Source: Bacteroidales bacterium
GTDB lineage: Bacteria > Bacteroidota > Bacteroidia > Bacteroidales > VadinHA17
Reading direction: 5' to 3'
Length of the DNA stretch: 38,204 nucleotides
NCBI GenBank assembly: GCA_016936435.1
Contig: JAFGXX010000068.1
Span: 1 to 38,204, forward strand
Shown here: positions 29,853-38,204 of the stretch, one piece after another
Position numbering within the stretch: position 1 is the stretch's first letter
Layout: each line of letters begins with the position of its first letter
The notes under the pieces: model-generated
Told to the model about the DNA's origin: nothing
What the model saw: the letters and a program-made list of their open reading frames with translations, nothing else
Database searches by the model: none
Position numbers and translations under genes: made by a program

Positions 29853-31526
29853 ATGGCGAGTAAAGAGATATTCAAAAGGACATTTTTTGTCGTTGCGGCA
29901 ATATTCATTTTTAACATTCTTCAGGGGCAGGGTGCCTATATTCCGCCTGAGAAGCCACGGCTGGTTGTCGGGATAATTGTTGAACAGCTCCGCTACGACC
30001 AGATAGAAAGGTTCAGGGACCGCTTTGGGGAGAATGGAATTAGAAGACTTCTTAACGAAGGTACTTTCTTTCAGAATGCATCTTTCCAGTACCTTCTCCT
30101 GCAGTCGGCTCCGGGTCATGCTACCTTGGCGACAGGTGCAGAGCCTTCCTCACACGGGATCACATCCGACAGTTGGTATCTGCCGTTAAGGGATGAGCAG
30201 ATATATTGTACGGCAGATGCTGGAGTAACTCCCGTTGGCGGCAGTATCGGGTCGGGTCTCCATTCGCCTGCTAACCTTCAGGCATCCACTTTCACCGACG
30301 AGTTGAAGATAAGTACCGGAGGCAGGGCAAAAGTTTATGCCGTAGGTATTAAAGAACACGCTTCCATTTTCTCCGCGGGTCATGCCGCTGATGGGGCTTT
30401 CTGGTACGACAGCATAAGCGGTAACTGGATGACAAGCTCATATTATATAGATTCCCTGCCTTCATGGGTTAACGATTTCAATGCCACCCGTCAGGCAGAA
30501 ACATGGCTTAACGGAACATGGACATTGTTCAGGCAGCGAAAAGATTATTATGATTGCAGCCCCGATACAAGCAGATATGAAACAGGCTTTGCCGGTCAGA
30601 ACTATTTTCCTTACGACCTGAAGAAACTGAGTGCCAGGGGCAGGACCAGGGATGCCTCGAACCGTAATTTTTCGTTCCTCTCAGAAACACCTTTCGGAAA
30701 CAGCTATACAACTGCTTTTGCCACAAAATTGATTGCCAGTGAAAATCTTGGAGCCGATGATGTAACAGATTTTCTGGCAGTGTGTTATACGTCGACCGAC
30801 TATATTGGTCACCGTTTCGGGCCCTCGTCTTTCGAAACTGCTGATGCTGTGATGAGATTAGACAGGGAGATTGAGGACCTCCTTAATTACCTCAATGAAA
30901 ATATCGGGAAAAGAAATATCCTTGTGTATTTTACCTCAGCTCACGGAGTGTCGGAGGTGCCGGGTATTCTGGCCGAGATGAAGGTTCCGTCGGGCTATTT
31001 CAGGCAGGATCAGGCTCTGTCGCTTCTTAAAAGTTATCTTAAGGCGGTATATGGTGACGGCGACTGGGTAAAAGGTTATTCCGAGAAGCAGGTATTTCTT
31101 AACAGGACTCTTATTGAAGACGCGAGAATCTCTCTTGAAGAGATACAGAGAAAGGTTGCAAGGTTTCTGATCCAGTTCTCGGGGGTGTCTGCTGCTTATC
31201 CTTATTACGCATTCGAAACCGGGGCTTTCAGTAATGGAAATACCGGAAGGATCATCAGAAATTTTAATCCCCTTCGTTCGGGTGATGTCATAGTTACGCT
31301 CAGTCCGGGGTGGGTAGAAAGAGAAGGTGATTATGTTACGAACCATAATTCTTCTTACGATTGTGATGCGCATGTTCCGCTGATATGGTATGGGTGGAGT
31401 GTCAGCAGGTCTGCGGTGACAAGGAAGGTCAATATGGCAGATGTAGCAGCTACGCTATCTTCTCTTTGCAAGGTTCGTTATCCGAATGCCTGTACGGGTG
31501 AACCTTTATTTGAATTATTCAGGTAA
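29853..31526 (+). CDS. PafA-like alkaline phosphatase superfamily protein with non-canonical active-site residues
   Basis: 'VVGIIVEQLRYDQIERF', 'SAPGHATLATGAEPSSHGI', 'STDYIGHRFGPSS', 'TSAHGVSEV', 'SYDCDAHVPLIWYGW'; signal/anchor N-terminus; ATG at 29853 or upstream start at 29835. Confidence 0.9.
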   Translation: MASKEIFKRTFFVVAAIFIFNILQGQGAYIPPEKPRLVVGIIVEQLRYDQIERFRDRFGENGIRRLLNEGTFFQNASFQYLLLQSAPGHATLATGAEPSSHGITSDSWYLPLRDEQIYCTADAGVTPVGGSIGSGLHSPANLQASTFTDELKISTGGRAKVYAVGIKEHASIFSAGHAADGAFWYDSISGNWMTSSYYIDSLPSWVNDFNATRQAETWLNGTWTLFRQRKDYYDCSPDTSRYETGFAGQNYFPYDLKKLSARGRTRDASNRNFSFLSETPFGNSYTTAFATKLIASENLGADDVTDFLAVCYTSTDYIGHRFGPSSFETADAVMRLDREIEDLLNYLNENIGKRNILVYFTSAHGVSEVPGILAEMKVPSGYFRQDQALSLLKSYLKAVYGDGDWVKGYSEKQVFLNRTLIEDARISLEEIQRKVARFLIQFSGVSAAYPYYAFETGAFSNGNTGRIIRNFNPLRSGDVIVTLSPGWVEREGDYVTNHNSSYDCDAHVPLIWYGWSVSRSAVTRKVNMADVAATLSSLCKVRYPNACTGEPLFELFR

Positions 31527-31537
31527 GATCACAGAGT

Positions 31538-32263
31538 TCACACACCCCTGAGTAAGTCTCTGGCCAGACATGCTTCGGCAAGAAGGCCCGGGTCATTTTC
31601 GCACCCGTTTCCCAGTATGATCATGTCGGCACCGGCATTGAAAAGCCCCAGAGCTTCTTTCCTGCTTCTTATGCCTCCTCCCACAGCAAGAGGGACTGAT
31701 ATATTTTTCCTAACTTTTTTCACTATCTCCAGCGGAACATGATGTGTCGCTCCGCTTCCTGCTTCAAGGTATATCATACTAAGACCCAGCATTTCTCCTG
31801 CCATAGCTGTAGCTACTACTATTTCAGGTTTATCCGACGGTATCGGTTCTGTCTGGCTCATATATTCCACAGAAGTCCTCGTTCCGCAGTTTACGAGGAT
31901 GTAACCAGTTGAAACAAGCTTGTCTTTAAGTCCGCTGAGAAAAGGCGCGGCTATAACATGATTGCCGATGAGTAATTCGGGATTTCTGCCCGAGATAAGT
32001 GACAACAGAAGAATATGATCGGCTTTCCCTGTTAACTGAAGCAGGTTTCCGGGAAAGAGGACGACAGGTATCGTACACAGTTCCCTTATCTTGTCGATGA
32101 GTGAATCGATGCCGTTGAATGTAAGGCTCCCGCCGGTCATGATATAGTCGGCCCTGTAGTCCACTGCCTTTTCAATGAGTGAACGAAGCGCTTTATCCCC
32201 GGTTTTGTCGGGATCAAGAAGAAGTGCCACACTCTTTTTACCCGGAAATCTGTTTGCTGCCAT
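31538..32263 (-). CDS. Geranylgeranylglyceryl/heptaprenylglyceryl phosphate synthase family (GGGPS/PcrB-like)
   Basis: 'SVALLLDPDKTGDKALRSLIEKAVDYRADYIMTGGSL', 'VVLFPGN', 'YLEAGSGATHHVP', 'PLAVGGGIRSRKEA', 'GADMIILGNG'; ATG at 32263 chosen (track starts at 32329). Confidence 0.9.
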   Translation of the reverse strand: MAANRFPGKKSVALLLDPDKTGDKALRSLIEKAVDYRADYIMTGGSLTFNGIDSLIDKIRELCTIPVVLFPGNLLQLTGKADHILLLSLISGRNPELLIGNHVIAAPFLSGLKDKLVSTGYILVNCGTRTSVEYMSQTEPIPSDKPEIVVATAMAGEMLGLSMIYLEAGSGATHHVPLEIVKKVRKNISVPLAVGGGIRSRKEALGLFNAGADMIILGNGCENDPGLLAEACLARDLLRGV

Positions 32264-32897
32264 AGTCTTTCTTAGTCCAAACGATCGCATAATTGTCATA
32301 TCTTGAATACCACAGATCAAAGGAGTCATTGATTTTTTTTGTTTTTACGGATCCCCTTATCAACCCTGATTCATTCACTTCGAATGGTTCAATTGTAATA
32401 TTTCTTCTTATGCTTATTCCTTCTTTGTCGCAGATCTTGTAAAGTGACTCCTTTGCACACCAGTGAATATAGAGATGATATTTACGATTTTCTTTATTCC
32501 TCGTTATTTTTTCTTTTCTGTTAATGAATTTAAATGCGAATGCACCTATGTTCTGGTTCATATATTCGAGGTCGATGCCCACCTTTTCGGTTATACTTGT
32601 GATAATAGAGGTCAGTTTGTGAGAATGTGATATTGAGATGAATCTCGAGCCGTCTTTCAGGAAGGGCTTGTTGTTTTTGTTGTAGACGATACGGGCATCC
32701 TTTCCGAGGAGTTCAGCAAGAAGGGCTCTCACACTCAGGAATTCAAGTTTTCGTGATGTGCTGGCAAAGCCCCTGAAACGTTTTTTGTCTTCAGGGTCAA
32801 GTACGGCCATCCTGAGCAGGGTGTTTATATCCTCCTCGATTTTCCAGACTCCGAGAACCGTGTTTTCGTTAAGATAATGTTTCGTTATACAGCCCAT
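32238..32897 (-). CDS. 4'-phosphopantetheinyl transferase superfamily protein
   Basis: 'KPFLKDGSRFISISHSHKLTSIITS...VGIDLEYMNQ', 'HWCAKESLYKI'. Confidence 0.92.
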   Translation of the reverse strand: MGCITKHYLNENTVLGVWKIEEDINTLLRMAVLDPEDKKRFRGFASTSRKLEFLSVRALLAELLGKDARIVYNKNNKPFLKDGSRFISISHSHKLTSIITSITEKVGIDLEYMNQNIGAFAFKFINRKEKITRNKENRKYHLYIHWCAKESLYKICDKEGISIRRNITIEPFEVNESGLIRGSVKTKKINDSFDLWYSRYDNYAIVWTKKDYGSKQISG

Positions 32898-32911
32898 TTA
32901 TAAGCATGAAT

Positions 32912-33529
32912 TTACTCTTTTTTCCATCTCAGGGTTTCAATGATCCTGATAATATCCTGCCTGAAGAATTCGGTTACCGGAGCCAGGGAGTCAGGATTGG
33001 GTTCTGTAAAAAAATAAAGTGAACCCCTGAAAAAATGACGGGTGCTGTCGGTAACAAAAAACTGAACGGCAGTTGCAGTATTACCTTTAAGGTCGTATAG
33101 AATTCCGTAGACCTTCCGTCCGGTATCAGCTATCATATGTTCAGTTATTGCATCTGCCTTGGGGATATGGTTTTTAACGTTCATCCTGTATGTTTGTTCC
33201 ATGAGCCCTTCGAGGTTGTTTTCTACTTCCTTGTAGGTAAGATATATCTTTGCCCTGTAAGGACGGAATTCAATATTGAACCAGCCGGGTCCGGAATATT
33301 CGTCTGAATCCAGGGAAATGTTGCCATAGGAAGGGTATTCGAATGAAACGGGGAGCTCTTCTGCTTCCCTGAAGTCGTTGTTAAAAATAATATAGTTCTT
33401 TTCAGGCAGATCGATCCGGAAAAAACCTTTAGGCCGTGGTGATGGCGTATCACGGCAACTGGATGAAATGACTGCCACCAGGATCAGAAAATAAACATTA
33501 ATCGTTTTCAGTTGTGGTATTTTCTTCAT
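32912..33529 (-). CDS. gldD: Gliding motility lipoprotein GldD
   Basis: Lipobox 'VISSSC'; 'PSPRPKGFFRIDLPEKNY'; 'SYGNISLDSDEYSGPGWFNIEFRPYRAKIYLTYKEV'; adjacent to gldE. Confidence 0.93.
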   Translation of the reverse strand: MKKIPQLKTINVYFLILVAVISSSCRDTPSPRPKGFFRIDLPEKNYIIFNNDFREAEELPVSFEYPSYGNISLDSDEYSGPGWFNIEFRPYRAKIYLTYKEVENNLEGLMEQTYRMNVKNHIPKADAITEHMIADTGRKVYGILYDLKGNTATAVQFFVTDSTRHFFRGSLYFFTEPNPDSLAPVTEFFRQDIIRIIETLRWKKE

Positions 33530-34844
33530 GTATTTCAACCTTTATTTCCTTGATCCTTCTTCTGTCGGCAGATTCTATCCTGAAGGTGAAATTCCTGTAA
33601 TTTATTGTCTGGTTTTTGTGAGGTATCTCCCCGGTCAGTTCAAGTATCAGACCTGCAAGTGTTTCCGATTCTCCTTTGACATGCTCAAAAGGATCATCCT
33701 CAAGGTTCAGGACCTTGTTGAAATCATTAAGAAGGGTCTTTCCCTCAAAAATCCAGGTGTTCTCATCCAGTTTTCTGAACATAGGTTCTTCCTCATCGCT
33801 TTCGTCGGTGATTTCGCCCACTATTTCTTCCAGGATATCTTCCAGGGTTATTACGCCTGAAGTCCCTCCGTATTCATCAATAACTATTGCCATGTGTATT
33901 TTTTTTATCTGGAATTCCTTCAGCAGGTCATTTATTTTTTTTGTTTCAGGCACGAAATAGGGAGGCCGCAGGAGCGTCTGCCACCTGAAGTCGGAAGTAT
34001 TATCCATATAGGGCAGGACATCTTTTGCATATAGTATGCCTTTCACGTTGTCGAAAGATCCTGAATAGACAGGTATCCTTGAGAATCCTGATTCAATTAT
34101 GACAGGTATAATGTTGCTGAATTTTTCCCTTATATCTACAGCGGTTACATCTATTCTCGGGCACATAATTTCTCTTACGTTGATGTTCCCGAAATTGACT
34201 ATTCCTTTAAGGATTCTTTCATCTTCTTCGAATTCCTCAGGGGATGTCATTTCGAGGGCATCAGAAAGATCGTCCATACTTATTGCCGACCGGTGTGCAG
34301 CCGTTCTCTTCTTTACGAATGAAGTCGACAAAATCAGGAGTGACGTAGCCGGTCTTAATAATTTATCAAGAAGGGTCAGGGGCCGGGCCATAAAGAATGC
34401 CATCCTGAGATTATTATGCGTTGCATATACCTTGGGCAGTATCTCTCCGAAAAGGAGCAGGATAAAAGTAATGATGACAGCCTGGACAATAAAACCCAGC
34501 ACCGGTTTTCCGGAGAAATCGAAAAGCTTTGTACTTATGAATGCAGCAAGGAGTACAATAGTAATATTGACAATATTATTTCCTACAAGGATGGTGCTCA
34601 GGAGTCTCTCAGGCATATTCAGAAGTCTGAGGAGACAGGCTGCTCTTTTTGATTTGTCGTTTTTTACCTTCTCCAGGTCATCAGGTTTTAGCGAGAAATA
34701 GGCAACTTCGGAACCCGACATTAGTGCTGATCCGAGCAGGAGGATACCAAGTATGATGAATTCAATTATTGTGACGATATCGGGAGCATTCATCATTTCT
34801 CCCGTAATAAGAGCAGATTGTGGAAATGAGATATCCGTTTCCAA
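33498..34844 (-). CDS. gldE: Gliding motility-associated protein GldE (CorC/HlyC-type, CBS domains)
   Basis: 'LLGSALMSGSEVAYFSL', 'REIMCPRIDVTAVDI', 'IHMAIVIDEYGGTSGVITLEDILEEIVGEI', 'ETLAGLILELTGEIPHKNQ'. Confidence 0.93.
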   Translation of the reverse strand: METDISFPQSALITGEMMNAPDIVTIIEFIILGILLLGSALMSGSEVAYFSLKPDDLEKVKNDKSKRAACLLRLLNMPERLLSTILVGNNIVNITIVLLAAFISTKLFDFSGKPVLGFIVQAVIITFILLLFGEILPKVYATHNNLRMAFFMARPLTLLDKLLRPATSLLILSTSFVKKRTAAHRSAISMDDLSDALEMTSPEEFEEDERILKGIVNFGNINVREIMCPRIDVTAVDIREKFSNIIPVIIESGFSRIPVYSGSFDNVKGILYAKDVLPYMDNTSDFRWQTLLRPPYFVPETKKINDLLKEFQIKKIHMAIVIDEYGGTSGVITLEDILEEIVGEITDESDEEEPMFRKLDENTWIFEGKTLLNDFNKVLNLEDDPFEHVKGESETLAGLILELTGEIPHKNQTINYRNFTFRIESADRRRIKEIKVEIHEENTTTEND

Positions 34845-34868
34845 TGTGATCCTGATTAATTGATACAG

Positions 34869-35384
34869 CTAGAATGGGAGGTCATCTTCGCTCTGCACAC
34901 CACCCGGAGTATCATTGAAAGGATCAGCTTTTATTGATCCGGTGTCGTCTGATTCATTTTTTTGCCGGTATGCAGAATCCGGTTCGCCTGCTTCAGTCAC
35001 TTCACCCTGTGTCTTTTCAGTATTCTGTGTAGTGTCATATGTATTTCCGGCTCCCTGTTTTTTCTCCAGGACGAGCATGGTGTCGGCAAGGATTTCGGTT
35101 ATATATTTATTGTTCCCGTCTTTGTCGACGTAGGATCTGGTTTTAATTTTTCCCACAATATATAACTGTGTACCCTTTTTGACGGTTTTTTCGGCCACTT
35201 CGGCAAGTGATCTCCACAGTACAATATTGTGCCATTCTGTTGAGGTTATTGTTTCACCCTGCTGGTTTGTGTATGTTTCACTTGTGGCAAGGGGAAAAGT
35301 CGCTTTGGCCACACCCCTGTCAAAATATCTTACTACGGGGTCTTTTCCGACATTGCCTACAAGGATGACTTTATTGATTGACAT
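34869..35384 (-). CDS. ssb: Single-stranded DNA-binding protein
   Basis: 'MSINKVILVGNVGKDPVVRYF...ATSETYTNQQGETITSTEWHNIVLWRSLAEVAEKTVKKGTQLYIVGKI'; C-terminal acidic tip 'EDDLPF'. Confidence 0.97.
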   Translation of the reverse strand: MSINKVILVGNVGKDPVVRYFDRGVAKATFPLATSETYTNQQGETITSTEWHNIVLWRSLAEVAEKTVKKGTQLYIVGKIKTRSYVDKDGNNKYITEILADTMLVLEKKQGAGNTYDTTQNTEKTQGEVTEAGEPDSAYRQKNESDDTGSIKADPFNDTPGGVQSEDDLPF

Positions 35385-35655
35385 GTACTTAGAAATTAAA
35401 TTGTTATATTAAATACGGGTGTGTAAAGGTAAGAAAAAAAGCTTTATATATTTCATCTTTTACCGATAACCCTGAAATGTGCCATATTATATGTGGAGGG
35501 AGAACCCGGGGCAGGCAGGTATTAATGCCTTTACCGGCGGAAATATTGGCATCAGCGGGAGAGAAGGTTTTCTATTTCATTGTCTTTTAGGCAATAATAA
35601 AATCATTTTATAAAAATTATTATGTAAGTGTTTCTATTTAAATAAATAATATTTC

Positions 35656-35663
35656 TATATTTG
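35656..35663 (+). promoter_or_regulatory. Candidate -7 box (TATATTTG) upstream of hup
   Basis: Exact TAnnTTTG match ~58 bp before the ATG in a very AT-rich stretch. Confidence 0.5.
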
Positions 35664-35720
35664 CAGGGTTGAAAAAAAGAATATACACTATAATTTGTTG
35701 AATTTTAAATTTCATGTAAA

Positions 35721-36008
35721 ATGACAAAAGCAGACATTGTTAATGAGATTGCCAAGAACACTGGTATTGAAAAGGTAACAGTACAAAAAACTGTAGAAGC
35801 CTTGATGGAAACTATAAAACAATCTATGGTTGCTGGTAATAACGTTTATCTCAGGGGTTTCGGAAGCTTTATAGTTAAGAAGAGGGCCAAGAAAACCGCA
35901 AGGAATATTTCCAAAAATACCACCATCATCATTCCTGCACACAACATTCCGGCTTTCAAACCGGCTAAAACATTTATCACCAAGGTTAAATCACACGTTA
36001 AGAAATAA
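35721..36008 (+). CDS. hup: HU family DNA-binding protein
   Basis: 'MTKADIVNEIAKNTGIEKVTVQKTVEALMETIKQSMVAGNNVYLRGFGSFIVKKRAKKTARNI'. Confidence 0.95.
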   Translation: MTKADIVNEIAKNTGIEKVTVQKTVEALMETIKQSMVAGNNVYLRGFGSFIVKKRAKKTARNISKNTTIIIPAHNIPAFKPAKTFITKVKSHVKK

Positions 36009-36014
36009 TTCCCC

Positions 36015-36104
36015 ATGCCAAGCGGAAAAAAGAGAAAAAGACATAAGATGGCCACTCACAAACGTAAAAAACGTTTGCGGAAAAACAGACATAAGAAGAG
36101 ATAG
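36015..36104 (+). CDS. 29-aa very basic protein, bS22/mS38 (DUF1713)-like small ribosomal protein candidate
   Basis: Read by hand: MPSGKKRKRHKMATHKRKKRLRKNRHKKR, ATG 36015, TAG 36102-36104; between hup and a terminator. Confidence 0.75.
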   Translation: MPSGKKRKRHKMATHKRKKRLRKNRHKKR

Positions 36105-36137
36105 CGAATCATCGAGTGGTCTTATTCTGAACATATT

Positions 36138-36170
36138 AACCTAAAGGTCAGACGATCTTTAGGTTTTATG
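36138..36170 (+). terminator. Intrinsic terminator after the 29-aa ORF
   Basis: AACCTAAAG(36138-36146) ... CTTTAGGTT(36157-36165) perfect 9-bp stem followed by TTATG. Confidence 0.7.
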
Positions 36171-36222
36171 TATATATATGTCGGTAAACACAAATCATCT
36201 TAACTCAGCTTAATACAAGGAA

Positions 36223-37782
36223 GTGGCAAATAAGGATCTCATCATTGATGTAAGTGATTCCGAGGTCTCTTTAGCGTTGTTGGAAGACAAGCAGTTAATT
36301 GAGTTAAACAAGGAAAAGCGCAATATAAGGTTTTCGGTAGGAGACATTTACCTGGGTAAGGTTAAAAAGATCATGCCCGGACTTAATGCTGCCTTTGTCA
36401 ATGTGGGTTATGAACGGGATGCTTTCCTGCATTACCTAGATCTGGGAGCTCAGTTCAGGACCCAGCACAAATATTATCTCTCTGCCATGCAGCGGCAGGG
36501 AAAAGTTATCCCTGTCCATAAATTCAAGCCAGACCCCGACATCGACAAAGACGGAAAGATATCGGATGTACTTACACAGGGGCAGACGGTGATAGTACAG
36601 ATTACTAAGGAACCTATTTCCACCAAGGGGCCCCGGCTGGCTTCGGAGATCTCACTGGCAGGAAGAAATCTGGTTCTTATACCCCATTCCGACAAGGTTT
36701 CCATCTCATCAAAGATCGAGAATCCGGATGAGAAGAACAGGCTCAAAACCTTGTTGCAGAGCATAAAGCCAAAGAACTACGGTGTTATTGTACGAACTGC
36801 CGCTGAGGGCAAGAAGGTTGCTGTCCTTGATGCCGAGCTAAGAGAACTGGTTCAAAAATGGGAGTCGGCCTTTGCAGGGGTAAAAAAAGAAATAAAGTCG
36901 CCCCGCCTCTTTATAGGGGAGATGAACCGGACCTCGACGATAGTTCGCGACATGCTGAACGTGACCTTCAACAGCATTCATATAAATAACGAAGCTCTTG
37001 CAGAAGAGATAAGGAAATATATAAAGGAGATAGCTCCCGAGAAGGCAAAAATTGTCAGGCTTTATAAAGGTACTATTCCGATATTCGATCATTTTGGGGT
37101 CAACAAGCAGATAAAGGCGCTTTTTGGGAAAACAGTTTCATTCAGACATGGCGCCTATCTTATTATTGAACACACTGAAGCCCTGCATGTTATCGACGTA
37201 AACAGTGGCAATCGCTCACGCAAAAGCAACGACCAGGAATCAAATTCGCTTGAGGTAAACATGGAAGCCGCGGTCGAAATTGCCAGACAACTCAGGCTGA
37301 GGGATATGGGAGGTATAATCGTGATCGATTTCATTGATATGCAGGCGGCCGAACATAAACAGGTCCTTTTTGAAAAGATGAAGGAAGTGATGGCCGGTGA
37401 CCGTACCAAGCATAACATCCTGCCTCTCACCAAATTCGGGCTTATGCAGATAACACGTCAGAGAGTAAGGCCTGAAATGAGTATTGTAACCGACGAAAAA
37501 TGTCCTGCCTGTCAGGGTACCGGTACTACCAGACCCACAATTCTATTTCCGGATGAAATAGAAAAGAACCTTGCATTCATCCTCGACAAAATAAAAACAA
37601 GGAGACTAATACTTAACCTTCATCCATTCCTGGCTGCCTGGTATACCAGGGGATTGTTCCCGATAGCCCTGAAATGGAGTCTGAAATACAGGATCCTTAT
37701 TAAAGTCCAGGCAGTAACTGCCTATCATATGCTGGAATACCACTTTCTGGACTGGCAGGGCAACGAGATCGACCTGGAATAA
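36223..37782 (+). CDS. rng: Ribonuclease E/G family protein (RNase G), GTG start
   Basis: 'SVGDIYLGKVKKIMPGLNAAFVNVGYERDAFLHYLDL', 'HVIDVNSGNRS', 'RLRDMGGIIVIDFIDMQ', 'CPACQGTGTT'. Confidence 0.95.
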   Translation: MANKDLIIDVSDSEVSLALLEDKQLIELNKEKRNIRFSVGDIYLGKVKKIMPGLNAAFVNVGYERDAFLHYLDLGAQFRTQHKYYLSAMQRQGKVIPVHKFKPDPDIDKDGKISDVLTQGQTVIVQITKEPISTKGPRLASEISLAGRNLVLIPHSDKVSISSKIENPDEKNRLKTLLQSIKPKNYGVIVRTAAEGKKVAVLDAELRELVQKWESAFAGVKKEIKSPRLFIGEMNRTSTIVRDMLNVTFNSIHINNEALAEEIRKYIKEIAPEKAKIVRLYKGTIPIFDHFGVNKQIKALFGKTVSFRHGAYLIIEHTEALHVIDVNSGNRSRKSNDQESNSLEVNMEAAVEIARQLRLRDMGGIIVIDFIDMQAAEHKQVLFEKMKEVMAGDRTKHNILPLTKFGLMQITRQRVRPEMSIVTDEKCPACQGTGTTRPTILFPDEIEKNLAFILDKIKTRRLILNLHPFLAAWYTRGLFPIALKWSLKYRILIKVQAVTAYHMLEYHFLDWQGNEIDLE

Positions 37783-37862
37783 GCCTCCGGCCTCTTAACA
37801 TTTTTTCTTCCCGATTGTTATTGTTTTATTACTTTTGCAGGGCTATTATTTAATCGCATCAT

Positions 37863-38204
37863 ATGAAACGACTGATTAGCAGATCATTAATAATGGTTGT
37901 TTTCCTGTCATCCCTCTCTCTGAGTGTTGCAGGACAGATATTCGATCCGGTCACCTGGACCTTCACATACGAAAAAAAAGGTAGCGGATCTTATGAACTT
38001 GTGTTCACGGCGGAGATAGAAGAAGGATCATACCTCTATGCTATGGATGTACCCAATGGGGGGCCGATTCCCACATCCTTCAGCTTCGACACGGTTCCGG
38101 AATTTTCATTTGACGGCAGTGTTTACCAGGTTACAGTACCAAAGGAGAAGTATGATGAAGCCTTTGGGTTTAATATCAGGACATTCAGCGGTAAAGCCGA
38201 ATTC
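37863..38204 (+). CDS. Secreted protein with DsbD N-terminal-like domain (truncated by window end)
   Basis: Read by hand: MKRLISRSLIMVVFLSSLSLSVAGQIFDPVTWTFTYEKKGSGSYELVFTAEIEEGSYLYAMDVPNGGPIPTSFSFD...; frame open to window end. Confidence 0.7.
   Translation, partial: MKRLISRSLIMVVFLSSLSLSVAGQIFDPVTWTFTYEKKGSGSYELVFTAEIEEGSYLYAMDVPNGGPIPTSFSFDTVPEFSFDGSVYQVTVPKEKYDEAFGFNIRTFSGKAEF

Noticed and set aside
33676-34701. Plus-strand ORFs (33676-33960, 34099-34701) opposite gldE
   Set aside because: Serine-rich shadow translations of the gldE coding strand, with no independent support.
37815-37837. TACTTTTG (37830-37837) as promoter of the DsbD-like gene
   Set aside because: The -7 box matches, but the nearest TTG (37815) is too close (12 nt) and nothing suitable lies at the expected -33 distance; left unlisted as a feature.

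Overview
This 38.2 kb window looks like a Bacteroidota (Bacteroidales-like) chromosome. It opens with the 3' end of fusA and a complete S10-spc-alpha ribosomal superoperon (rpsJ to rplQ, including secY, map, infA, rpmJ and rpoA), followed by eno. Past eno the content is more accessory: a ~500-nt apparently non-coding but highly structured locus with its own Bacteroidota-type promoter and intrinsic terminator (~16.72-17.23 kb), a UbiD-family decarboxylase, a hybrid histidine kinase with a degenerate ATP-binding domain, two secreted proteins of unknown function, a DUF4870 protein, PPK2, an intergenic repeat element, hisS, an ECF sigma/anti-sigma/periplasmic-protein cluster, ychF, a T9SS-sorted M14 carboxypeptidase, a PafA-like phosphatase with substituted active-site positions, a GGGP synthase-like protein, a PPTase, gldD, gldE, ssb, hup, an uncalled 29-aa basic ORF resembling the bS22/mS38 family, rng, and the start of a DsbD-N-like protein. 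The best candidates for something undescribed are the structured RNA locus after eno, the tiny basic ORF after hup and the PafA-like putative pseudoenzyme. All family calls come from reading sequence motifs by eye; no searches were run.
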